DNA of 64,000 nucleotides, taken from contig JBJOPS010000028.1 in NCBI GenBank assembly GCA_046050465.1, positions 12,528 through 76,527 of the forward strand. The letters are read 5' to 3'. Shown one piece after another: positions 1-7,619 of this stretch (position 1 is its first letter; every line of letters begins with the position of its first letter). The DNA is from Egaibacter sp046050465. Lineage in GTDB: Bacteria; Pseudomonadota; Gammaproteobacteria; Burkholderiales; Burkholderiaceae_C. The notes under the pieces were generated by a model. The model worked only from the letters and a program-made list of their open reading frames with translations. It had not been told where the DNA came from and searched no databases. Both the position numbers and the translations under genes were made by a program.

Positions 1-1495
1 GCCCTTCTGCATTCGGGCTGGTCATCTCCACCATCACCAGAGCCGCACCGCCCAGCGCGCGGGCGCCCAGGTGCACCAGGTGAAAGTCTTGCACCAGCCC
101 GTCCACCGCGCTGTAGGTGGCCATGGGCGACACGACAATGCGGTTTTTAAGCTGCGTGTCGCGCACCTTCAGCGGCAGCAGCATGGGCGGCACCACCTTG
201 CCGCCGGACAGCCAGGCCTCATACCCATCCAGCCAGGCCGCATCGCGCAGGCGCAGGTTTTCGTGGCTGATGCGCTGGCTGCGCGTGAGCAGCGAATAGG
301 CAAACTGCTCCACCTGCATGCCGGTGTAACGCGTGACGTTCTCAAACCATTCAGTGGAGTTGCGCGCCGCGTTTTGAATCTTCAGCACCTCCACGCTGCG
401 GCGGGCTTCGTAGCGCTGCAGCACCTCCATCATGTCTTTGCCCGCCACGAGTTGGTCGGTGCTGGCGGCGAATTCCACGGCGCTTGTGCCGAATTCATTC
501 GCCAGGTCAATTGCATCCTCCAGCGCCAGCTTGGTGCCGCTACCGATAGAAAAGTGCGCGGTATGGGCTGCGTCGCCCATCAACACGATGGGCACTGGTA
601 CCCCCACGCTCCCCACTGCGTGTGGTTCGCTGCCCCCCGAGGGGGCTGGCCTTGCTAGGGGCGGCCCGTCGCTGCGGCCGGGTAGGTTGATCCAGTGCAC
701 CCAGGTCTTGCACATCACGCGCGGAAAGCGAATCCAGTTGGCCGAGCCGCGCAGGTGCTTGGCGTTGCTAATGAGCGCGTTGCCATCCAGATATTTGGCA
801 AACAGGCGTTCGCAAAACGCCACACCCTCCTCCTGGCTCATGTGCTCCAGCCCATGGGCATCCCACACAGCCTGCGGCGTTTCCACGATGAAGGTGGAGG
901 TGTTGTCGTCAAACTTGTAGGCGTGCGCCTGAAACCAGCCGTGCTCGGTCTGCTCGAAGGCAAAGGTGAAGGCGTCAAACGTCTTTTTGGTGCCCAGCCA
1001 CACAAAGCGGCACTGGCGCGTGTCGATGTCGGGCTGGAACACATTGGCGTAGCGGGTGCGGATGCGGCTGTTGAGCCCGTCGCTGGCAATCACCAGATCG
1101 GCGTGGTAGTGCGCGGCCAGCGCCTGATCGTCCGCCACGTCCACCTCAAACACCAGCGCCACACCCAGCGCAATGCAGCGCTCTTGCAGGATGTTGAGCA
1201 GGTGCTTGCGCCCGATGCCACAAAACCCGTGCCCGCCCGAGCGCACGCTGCGCCCCTTGAAAAACACCTCGATATCGTCCCAGTGGTTCAGCGCGTCGCC
1301 AATCTGCTGCCCGGTGACGGGGTCCGCCGCGTGCAGGTTGCCCAGCGTCTGGTCCGACAGCACCACACCCCAGCCAAACGTGTCAAACGGCTTGTTGCGC
1401 TCCACCACCGTGATGTGATGCGCAGGGTTTTGCAGCTTCATCAGCAGCGCGAAATACAGACCGGCGGGGCCACCGCCAATGCACAGGATGTTCAT
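1..1495 (-). CDS. Bifunctional salicylyl-CoA 5-hydroxylase / anthraniloyl-CoA monooxygenase-type flavoprotein (5' part, runs off window)
   Basis: The reverse strand reads open from an ATG at 1495 to the window edge (about 498 codons). The N-terminus carries a Rossmann FAD motif GGGPAG at residues 7-12, and a second flavin motif GDAAH lies near residues 302-306 followed by TAHFSIGSGTKLALEDA, typical of class A aromatic hydroxylases. From about residue 435 the sequence changes to an Old Yellow Enzyme N-terminus (LKNRIVVSPMATYS). This monooxygenase-OYE fusion is known from 2-aminobenzoyl-CoA monooxygenase/reductase and salicylyl-CoA 5-hydroxylase, cytosolic enzymes that attack aromatic CoA thioesters. 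Residues about 271-296 are encoded by a Comamonadaceae-type repeat and look like an extra loop. The substrate cannot be chosen from sequence alone. The 3-oxoadipyl-CoA-type thiolase close by fits aromatic degradation. Confidence 0.8.
   Translation of the reverse strand, partial: MNILCIGGGPAGLYFALLMKLQNPAHHITVVERNKPFDTFGWGVVLSDQTLGNLHAADPVTGQQIGDALNHWDDIEVFFKGRSVRSGGHGFCGIGRKHLLNILQERCIALGVALVFEVDVADDQALAAHYHADLVIASDGLNSRIRTRYANVFQPDIDTRQCRFVWLGTKKTFDAFTFAFEQTEHGWFQAHAYKFDDNTSTFIVETPQAVWDAHGLEHMSQEEGVAFCERLFAKYLDGNALISNAKHLRGSANWIRFPRVMCKTWVHWINLPGRSDGPPLARPAPSGGSEPHAVGSVGVPVPIVLMGDAAHTAHFSIGSGTKLALEDAIDLANEFGTSAVEFAASTDQLVAGKDMMEVLQRYEARRSVEVLKIQNAARNSTEWFENVTRYTGMQVEQFAYSLLTRSQRISHENLRLRDAAWLDGYEAWLSGGKVVPPMLLPLKVRDTQLKNRIVVSPMATYSAVDGLVQDFHLVHLGARALGGAALVMVEMTSPNAEG
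606..685. repeat. GC-rich hairpin repeat inserted in frame in the flavin monooxygenase
   Basis: A GC-rich block containing GCTGCCCCCCGAGGGGGC (hairpin) flanked by GTGTGGTTC and GGGGCGGCCCG. From memory this resembles a repeat scattered between genes in Acidovorax and Rhodoferax genomes. Here it sits inside the coding sequence just before the GDAAH motif and keeps the frame open, adding about 26 residues rich in Pro, Gly and Ser. Confidence 0.65.
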
Positions 1496-1604
1496 GGCGC
1501 AATAGTTTAGGTTTAAACCATTGGTTGTCAAGGCAACAAGCCGCTTGACGATCAAGGATGTGAAGTTTTGCAGCAAGGGCAAACCATCATCATCTGAAAA
1601 AAGA

Positions 1605-2045
1605 TCAATAATCCCGCGTCGCAAACCGCTGCACACACGCGATATATGCATCCCCATCCGGCGGGTGCCCGGCGCGCTGGCTTTCCCAGATCATGCGACC
1701 CAGGCACTCCATGGTGTGGTGGTGCGCCTCGTGCAGCGAATTGCGGCGGTGCGTCAGCAACTCCACGGCCTGGCGGATGCCGCGTGGCTGGTCGATGGAG
1801 CACTGCTCGCTGATGGACAGATGCATGGACAGGTGCAAAAACGCGTTGGTTTTGCCTTCCTCTGCCGCGGCCATGTTGCGCAACGCTGCGTCCACATCCG
1901 TCAGCTCGGTGTGGTATTCGGGGTGCTCGTCAATCCACCGGCTTGCTATGGTTTCAATAGCTTCCAGCGTATGTCCGGCGAGGGCTTTGGCATAAACCGA
2001 GCAGAAAAAGCGGCGAACGTCGGCTTGGGAGGGCTGCATCAACAT
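1605..2045 (-). CDS. DUF1841 family protein
   Basis: A 146-residue soluble protein matching the DUF1841 pattern: an N-terminal QADVRRFF segment, a central EHPEYH motif, then NAFLHLSMHLSISEQ and SIDQPRGIRQA, and a C-terminal ECLGRMIWESQR. The family is common in beta- and gammaproteobacteria and has no established function; its conserved histidines suggest metal or ligand binding, which is inference. I chose the internal ATG at 2045 over the longer frame from 2093 because family members begin just before the VRRFF segment. It overlaps no other gene and ends near the monooxygenase start. The codons around 1946-1990 resemble the palindromic repeat family seen elsewhere in the window. Confidence 0.8.
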   Translation of the reverse strand: MLMQPSQADVRRFFCSVYAKALAGHTLEAIETIASRWIDEHPEYHTELTDVDAALRNMAAAEEGKTNAFLHLSMHLSISEQCSIDQPRGIRQAVELLTHRRNSLHEAHHHTMECLGRMIWESQRAGHPPDGDAYIACVQRFATRDY

Positions 2046-2131
2046 GGCTGGTATTGTCCCGCACTGTCCCGCTCGTGCTGCGTGCGGGTTCATCCATCGG
2101 TGAAAATGTGACCTTACCCCCGAGGATCGAC

Positions 2132-3337
2132 ATGACTTCCCACGCTTTCATCTGTGATGCCATCCGTACCCCTTTTGGCCGTTATGGCGGCGCCCTGAGC
2201 AGTGTGCGCACCGACGATCTGGGCGCCATTCCACTCAAGGCGCTGATGGCGCGCAACCCGAGGGTGGACTGGCAGATGGTGACTGATGTCATTTACGGCT
2301 GCGCCAACCAGGCCGGTGAAGACAACCGCAACGTGGCGCACATGGCGTCTCTGCTGGCAGGCTTGCCGGTGGACGTGCCGGGTGCCACCATCAACCGCCT
2401 GTGCGGCTCGGGTCTGGATGCTTTGGGCACGGCAGCCCGCGCCATCAAAGCGGGAGAAGCTACTTTAATGATAGCTGGTGGCGTAGAGAGCATGAGCCGT
2501 GCGCCGTTTGTCATGCCCAAGATGGATGCCGCCTTCAGCCGCACCAACGCGGTGTACGACACCACCATCGGCTGGCGTTTCATCAACAGGCTGATGAAAG
2601 AAAAATATGGTGTGGACGCCATGCCCGAGACCGCCGAAAACGTGGCGGCCGATTACAACGTCAGCCGTGAGGCGCAGGACAGGATGGCGCTGGCCAGCCA
2701 GATGAAGGCCGTTGCCGCCCAACAGGCGGGTCATCTGCACGCAGAAATCACCCCGGTGACGATCCCGCAGAAGAAGGGTGACGCCGTGGTCGTCAGCAAG
2801 GACGAACACCCCCGCGAAACCTCGCTGGACGCGCTGGCCAGACTCAAACCCATCGTGCGCCCGGACGGCACGGTGACCGCCGGCAACGCCAGCGGCGTGA
2901 ACGACGGTGCCTGCGCCTTGCTGCTGGCCGACGAAGCCACTGTCACCAAAAACGGCCTGACGCCCCGCGCCCGCGTGGTGGGCATGGCCACGGCTGGTGT
3001 GCCGCCGCGCATCATGGGCATTGGCCCGGCCCCGGCCACGCAAAAGGTGCTGGCGCTCACGGGTTTGACGATGGAGCAGATGGATGTGATCGAGCTGAAC
3101 GAAGCCTTTGCTGCACAAGGCCTGGCCGTGCTGCGCCTGCTGGGTGTGCCTGATGACGACCCGCGTGTGAACCGGTGGGGCGGCGCCATTGCGTTGGGGC
3201 ATCCGCTGGGTGCGTCGGGCGCACGGCTGGCCACCACGGCGGTGAGCCAGCTGCATCAAACCGGGGGTCGTTATGCGCTGTGCACCATGTGCATCGGAGT
3301 AGGGCAAGGCATTGCCGTGATTCTGGAGCGTGTTTGA
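2132..3337 (+). CDS. pcaF: 3-oxoadipyl-CoA / acetyl-CoA acyltransferase (thiolase)
   Basis: A 401-residue thiolase, the usual length for PcaF/PaaJ. It has the nucleophile motif NRLCGSGLDA, the AGGVESMSRAPFVM stretch, the NEAFAAQG motif, the GHPLGASGAR histidine loop and the C-terminal catalytic CIGVGQG. The N-terminus (PFGRYGGALSSVRTDDLGA) resembles 3-oxoadipyl-CoA thiolases, which cleave 3-oxoadipyl-CoA to succinyl-CoA and acetyl-CoA at the end of the beta-ketoadipate and phenylacetate routes. The ATG at 2132 is preceded by GAGGA at 2122, so the longer frame from 2054 is not used. The neighbouring aromatic-CoA monooxygenase supports an aromatic role, but a general acetyl-CoA acetyltransferase remains possible. 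Confidence 0.8.
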   Translation: MTSHAFICDAIRTPFGRYGGALSSVRTDDLGAIPLKALMARNPRVDWQMVTDVIYGCANQAGEDNRNVAHMASLLAGLPVDVPGATINRLCGSGLDALGTAARAIKAGEATLMIAGGVESMSRAPFVMPKMDAAFSRTNAVYDTTIGWRFINRLMKEKYGVDAMPETAENVAADYNVSREAQDRMALASQMKAVAAQQAGHLHAEITPVTIPQKKGDAVVVSKDEHPRETSLDALARLKPIVRPDGTVTAGNASGVNDGACALLLADEATVTKNGLTPRARVVGMATAGVPPRIMGIGPAPATQKVLALTGLTMEQMDVIELNEAFAAQGLAVLRLLGVPDDDPRVNRWGGAIALGHPLGASGARLATTAVSQLHQTGGRYALCTMCIGVGQGIAVILERV

Positions 3338-3338
3338 C

Positions 3339-3983
3339 TCAGTCCTGAACCCGCCACGCTGGCAATTCCCAGTTGCGCCAAAGCGCCACAGCCCGCAAAC
3401 CGGCGGTAATGGCCACACACAGCAGCAATGCCAGCCAGCCGGCTGCGTCGGTCTGCCACAAACCCACATAAGCCCAGCCGCCCAGAAAGGCGAACACGGC
3501 GTAGGGTCGGTGGTCCCGAAACGCGCTGGGGATCTCGTTGCACACCATGTCGCGCAGCACGCCGCCAAAGACCCCGGTAATCACCCCCATCAACACGGCC
3601 ACCACGCCCGGCATCTGCAACAGCAGCGCCTGGTGCACCCCCGTGGCGGTGAACAGGCCCAGTCCCAGCGCATCGGGCCACTGAATGGCCCGCTCGGTCA
3701 GTTTGAAATGGCGGTTGCGCAGAAACAGCATGGCCAGCACACACAGAGCGAGCACGCCCCAGAGCAATTCCACATGGGCAACCCAGAAAAAGGGCCGCCG
3801 GTCAAGCAACAGGTCGCGCAGTGTGCCGCCGCCAAAAGCCGCCAGAAAACCCACCACGCAAACGCCCACTGCGTCCAGGCGCTTTCGCGCGGCTTCCAAA
3901 ACACCCGACAATGCAAAGGCCGCCGTTGCCGCCACTTCCACCACCAGCCGCAGCGACTCGCCCCACGTTTGAACATTCATCAT
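3339..3983 (-). CDS. TRIC/UPF0126 family membrane protein (YicG/YadS type)
   Basis: A 214-residue hydrophobic protein with about seven predicted membrane segments in two similar halves. It shows the duplicated UPF0126 motif: FLAAFGGGTLRDLLLDRRPFFW in the first half and GVFGGVLRDMVCNEIP in the second. The family is related to trimeric intracellular cation channels and forms potassium-permeable trimers in studied prokaryotes. It lies convergent to the thiolase (one base apart) and divergent from the TauE gene with only 17 nt between the start codons, so their promoters must overlap the opposite genes. The start is ATGATG at 3983 or 3980. Confidence 0.85.
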   Translation of the reverse strand: MMNVQTWGESLRLVVEVAATAAFALSGVLEAARKRLDAVGVCVVGFLAAFGGGTLRDLLLDRRPFFWVAHVELLWGVLALCVLAMLFLRNRHFKLTERAIQWPDALGLGLFTATGVHQALLLQMPGVVAVLMGVITGVFGGVLRDMVCNEIPSAFRDHRPYAVFAFLGGWAYVGLWQTDAAGWLALLLCVAITAGLRAVALWRNWELPAWRVQD

Positions 3984-4000
3984 GCAAGGATTGTCGCCGC

Positions 4001-4768
4001 ATGCCGCTGCCCATCATCACCGACCCCTACTTTTACGCCGTCACCATTCCCGCCGTGCTGCTGCTGGGCGTGAGCAAAAGCGGCTTTGGTGCGGGCTTTG
4101 GCTCGCTGGCTGTGCCGATGATGGCGCTGGCCGTTACCGTGCCGCAGGCAGCCGCCATCCTGATGCCGGTGCTGCTGCTGATGGACATTTTGGGCATGGC
4201 GGCGTTTCGCAAAGACTTTGACCTGAAGTTCTTGAAGTTTTTGATTCCCTGCGGGCTGGTGGGCATCGTCATCGGCGCACTGCTTTTCAAGGCGCTGTCT
4301 GCACACATGGTGGCCGGCATTGTGGGGGTGTTCACGCTGCTGTTTCTGGCGCAGCGCCTGATTTTTCCACCTAAGCCCGATAGCCCGCCGCCGCCCAAAT
4401 GGCTGGGTGCCATCCTTACCGCCACGTCCGGCTTCACCAGCTTCATCGCGCACGCAGGTGGCCCGCCGATCAACGCCTACGTGATTCCGCTGCGCCTGTC
4501 GCCAGTGAAGTTCACCGCCACCATGGCGTTCTTTTTTTTCGTGATCAATTTGTCCAAATGGATTCCCTACGCCTGGCTGGGCCTGCTGGACATGCGCAAC
4601 ATGGCCACATCGCTGGTGTTGCTGCCCATCGCACCCATTGGCGTGCTGGTGGGCGTGCGCATGGCCCGGAAAATCAACCCGATGCTGTTTTACCGGTTGG
4701 TGTATGTTGGCATGTTTCTCACTGGGGTGAAGCTGGTGTGGGACTCGATTAGCAACCGGATCTCCTGA
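4001..4768 (+). CDS. Sulfite exporter TauE/SafE family membrane protein
   Basis: A 255-residue integral membrane protein with about eight hydrophobic segments. The N-terminal half contains GVSKSGFGAGFGSLAVPMMAL, the hallmark glycine-rich motif of the TauE/SafE (DUF81) family, and the second half repeats the pattern as FTSFIAHAGGPPINAYVIPL. Members move sulfur-containing or organic anions across the inner membrane; the substrate here is unknown. The start ATG at 4001 follows AAGGA at 3986-3990 and removes 60 residues of the longer frame that lie antisense to the divergent TRIC gene. Confidence 0.88.
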   Translation: MPLPIITDPYFYAVTIPAVLLLGVSKSGFGAGFGSLAVPMMALAVTVPQAAAILMPVLLLMDILGMAAFRKDFDLKFLKFLIPCGLVGIVIGALLFKALSAHMVAGIVGVFTLLFLAQRLIFPPKPDSPPPPKWLGAILTATSGFTSFIAHAGGPPINAYVIPLRLSPVKFTATMAFFFFVINLSKWIPYAWLGLLDMRNMATSLVLLPIAPIGVLVGVRMARKINPMLFYRLVYVGMFLTGVKLVWDSISNRIS

Positions 4769-4784
4769 AAACAGGTAGAGAAAA

Positions 4785-6113
4785 TTACATCACCAGCATT
4801 GCCCGAAAGTCGTTCACATTCGTGTGCGTAGGCCCGGTGATCACCAAATCACCCAGGGGGCTGAAGTAGCCGTAGGCGTCGTTTCGGTCAAGATATTGAT
4901 CGATCTTCATGCCCTGCTGCTGCGCCCGCACCAGCGTGTCGGGAGCCACGTAAGCCCCGGCGTTGTCTTCCACGCCGTCGATGCCATCGGTATCGGCGGC
5001 CAGCGCAAACACACCGGGCTGGCCCTGCAGCGCCTGTGCCAGGCCCAGGCAGAACTCGCCCGCACGACCCCCACGGCCGCGCGGCGTGCCGTCCGGCTGT
5101 TTGCGAACCGTCACCGTGGTTTCACCGCCCGACAGAATCACGCAGGGCTTCTTCCACGCACCCACACCACGCGCCACAGCGCGGGCCATGGCCGCGTGCA
5201 CCTTGCCCACTTCGCGGGACTCGCCCTCGATTTCATCGCTGAGGATGTGGGCTTCCAGTCCCGCTGCTTGCGCTGCAGTCGCAGCGGCTTCAAGGGACTG
5301 CTGCGGTGTGGCGATCATGTGCACGGCATGTCCAGCGAAGGCTGCGTCACCGGGTTTGGGGGTTTCGAGCGCGCCGCTTTCCATCGCGGTGCGCACGGCA
5401 TTGGGCACAGCAATGCCGTAGCGCTGGAGAATGACCAGTGCATCGGCACAGGTGGTGGCATCAGGCACAGTGGGACCGCTGGCAATGATGGACGGGTCAT
5501 CACCTGGCACGTCGCTGATGGTCAACGTCACCACTTTTGCCGGAGCACACGCGGCGGCCAGCCGCCCACCCTTGATGCGAGAGAGGTGCTTGCGCACGCA
5601 GTTCATTTCCGAAATATTGGCGCCGGAGTTCAACAGGTCCTTGTTGATGCGCTGCTTGTCTGCCAGTGTCAGGCCTTCGGCGGGCAACGTGAGCAGGGCC
5701 GAGCCGCCACCCGAGATCAGGCACAGCACCAGATCGTCTTTTGTCAGTCCTTGCGTCAGAGCCATGATGCGTTCGGCGGCAGCGAGACCCGCCGCGTCGG
5801 GCACCGGGTGGGAGGCTTCCACCAGCTCGATTCGCTGGGCCAGGCCCGCGGGCCGCGGTGGAATGTGGTGATACCGCGTCACCACCAGACCGGTCAGCGG
5901 CGCATCGGCTGGCCACAAAGCTTCGACTGCCTGCACCATCGAGCCACCCGCTTTGCCCGCACCCAAAACGAGGGTTCGGCCCTTTGGCGGCGGTGGTAAA
6001 AACGCTGCCGTGTTGTGCAGGGGCAATGCACGCATAACCGCGGCGTTATAAAGGTATTCCAGAAACGCCCTGGGCTCGCGGGCGGCGTCGGGCGCAGAAT
6101 TTGGTGCGATCAT
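4785..6113 (-). CDS. ttuD: Type-2 glycerate kinase (MOFRL family, TtuD/GckA-like)
   Basis: A 442-residue protein with an N-terminal DUF4147 kinase domain (LVLGAGKAGGSM near residue 50, LISGGGSALL, NSGANISEMNCVRKHLS) and a C-terminal MOFRL domain (CVILSGGETTVTVR, then LAADTDGIDGVEDNAGAYV). It phosphorylates D-glycerate to 2-phosphoglycerate in the cytosol; older annotations call it hydroxypyruvate reductase. The ATG at 6113 follows AGGAG with good spacing. It lies divergent from the 8-oxoguanine deaminase-like gene and beside the urate block, consistent with assimilation of glyoxylate from purine breakdown through tartronate semialdehyde and glycerate. Hydroxypyruvate isomerase is encoded at 24207, while glyoxylate carboligase and tartronate semialdehyde reductase are not in the window. 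Confidence 0.88.
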   Translation of the reverse strand: MIAPNSAPDAAREPRAFLEYLYNAAVMRALPLHNTAAFLPPPPKGRTLVLGAGKAGGSMVQAVEALWPADAPLTGLVVTRYHHIPPRPAGLAQRIELVEASHPVPDAAGLAAAERIMALTQGLTKDDLVLCLISGGGSALLTLPAEGLTLADKQRINKDLLNSGANISEMNCVRKHLSRIKGGRLAAACAPAKVVTLTISDVPGDDPSIIASGPTVPDATTCADALVILQRYGIAVPNAVRTAMESGALETPKPGDAAFAGHAVHMIATPQQSLEAAATAAQAAGLEAHILSDEIEGESREVGKVHAAMARAVARGVGAWKKPCVILSGGETTVTVRKQPDGTPRGRGGRAGEFCLGLAQALQGQPGVFALAADTDGIDGVEDNAGAYVAPDTLVRAQQQGMKIDQYLDRNDAYGYFSPLGDLVITGPTHTNVNDFRAMLVM

Positions 6114-6187
6114 TCACGGGTCTCCTGCCCGCATTGTGCCGCCGTCTGCTCCCGGTCATTCCTTCAACTCTGGTCATAACTGAATTC

Positions 6188-7618
6188 ATGTCTACCCTGC
6201 TGATCAAAAACGCCCGGTGCGTGGCCACTTTTGACCATGCCAACCCGTCCAAAGGGCGTGAGTTGTCTGACGCATCGGTCTTTGTGCGCGACAACCTGAT
6301 CGAGTCCATCGGCCCGGCTGCCGACTTGCCTCAAACGGCTGACGAGGTGATTGACGCGCGCGGTCTTCTGGTGATGCCGGGGCTGATCAATACACACCAC
6401 CACATGTACCAGTCGCTCACCCGGGCCATTCCGGCTGTGCAAAACGCCGAGCTGTTCAGCTGGTTACAGGGCCTGTACCCCATCTGGTCCGGGCTGACAC
6501 CCGAGATGATCCGGGTGTCCACTCAGGTGGCGATGGCCGAGCTGTTGATAAGTGGCTGCACCACCAGCAGCGACCATCTGTATATCTACCCAAACGGGGT
6601 GCGTCTGGACGACAGCATCGAAGCCGCCCGCCAGATTGGCATGCGCTTTACCGCCAGCCGGGGCAGCATGAGCGTAGGCCAGTCGCAAGGCGGTTTGCCG
6701 CCGGACAGCGTGGTGGAAGCTGAGGACTTCATCCTCAAGGACACACAGCGACTGATCGAGGCCTATCACGACACTTCTTTCGGCGCGATGGTGAACGTGG
6801 CTGTGGCGCCCTGCTCTCCTTTCAGCGTCAGTCGCGATTTGATGCGCGAATCGGCAAAGCTGGCCCGGCATTACGGCGTGCGCCTGCACACCCATCTGGC
6901 CGAAAACGACCACGACCTCGCCTATTCAAAAGAGAAATTCAACTGCACGCCCACGCAATACGCGCAAGACCTCGGCTGGCTGGGCCATGATGTCTGGCAT
7001 GCCCACTGTGTGAAGCTCGATGGCGAGGGCATCAGCCTGTTTGCCGCCACCCGCACGGGCGTAGCACACTGCCCGTGCAGCAACATGCGCTTGTCCAGCG
7101 GCATCGCGCCCATCCGAAAAATGATGAACGCTGGGGTACCCGTCGGCCTGGGCGTGGACGGCTGCGCCAGCAACGACGCCGGCCATCTGGTGAACGAAGC
7201 GCGCCAGGCCATGCTGCTGGCGCGGGTGGGGCGCGCCCTGCAGCCACCTTCCACTGACGCCAATGGCCGCACTTTTTTCGGCTGCGACCTCGGCCCCTCC
7301 GAGATGACTGCCCGGGATGCGTTGTCTGTGGCCACACGCGGTGGAGCCGAAGTTCTGGGCCGCCGGGACATTGGTCACCTCGCGCCCGGCATGTGCGCCG
7401 ACCTGGCGCTGTTTGATTTGCGCACCCTCGCCTTTGCGGGTGGCGCCGTGCATGATCCTGTAGGCAGTTTGCTGCTGTGTGCCAGCCCGCAAGCGGCTTA
7501 CACCGTGGTCAATGGTCGCACCGTTGTGCGTGAAGGCCGGCTTGCCACCGTTGAACTGGAGCCGTTGGTTGAGCGGCACAACCGGCTGGCGATGCAGTTG
7601 GCCCAGGCGGCAGGCTGA
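6188..7618 (+). CDS. 8-oxoguanine deaminase-like amidohydrolase
   Basis: A 476-residue amidohydrolase of the cytosine deaminase/AtzB/TrzN group. Metal-binding signatures are visible: HHHM at about residues 69-72 after the strand LVMPGLINT, THLAEND near the middle, HAHCVKLDGEG, and GLGVDGCASNDAGH with the final Asp. Close relatives are called 8-oxoguanine deaminase or hydroxydechloroatrazine ethylaminohydrolase. 8-oxoguanine deamination gives urate, the substrate of the adjacent PuuD, so the neighbourhood favours that reading. The start at 6188 (ATGTCTACC) begins the first strand; the frame upstream overlaps the glycerate kinase promoter. Its stop lies one base from the convergent puuD stop. 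Confidence 0.8.
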   Translation: MSTLLIKNARCVATFDHANPSKGRELSDASVFVRDNLIESIGPAADLPQTADEVIDARGLLVMPGLINTHHHMYQSLTRAIPAVQNAELFSWLQGLYPIWSGLTPEMIRVSTQVAMAELLISGCTTSSDHLYIYPNGVRLDDSIEAARQIGMRFTASRGSMSVGQSQGGLPPDSVVEAEDFILKDTQRLIEAYHDTSFGAMVNVAVAPCSPFSVSRDLMRESAKLARHYGVRLHTHLAENDHDLAYSKEKFNCTPTQYAQDLGWLGHDVWHAHCVKLDGEGISLFAATRTGVAHCPCSNMRLSSGIAPIRKMMNAGVPVGLGVDGCASNDAGHLVNEARQAMLLARVGRALQPPSTDANGRTFFGCDLGPSEMTARDALSVATRGGAEVLGRRDIGHLAPGMCADLALFDLRTLAFAGGAVHDPVGSLLLCASPQAAYTVVNGRTVVREGRLATVELEPLVERHNRLAMQLAQAAG

Positions 7619-7619
7619 T

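Noticed and set aside
2460..2490. GAAGCTACTTTAATGATAGCT inside pcaF resembles the palindromic repeat stem
   Set aside because: The encoded EATLMIAGG is a normal thiolase motif, so no insertion is needed; only the rare codons are unusual.
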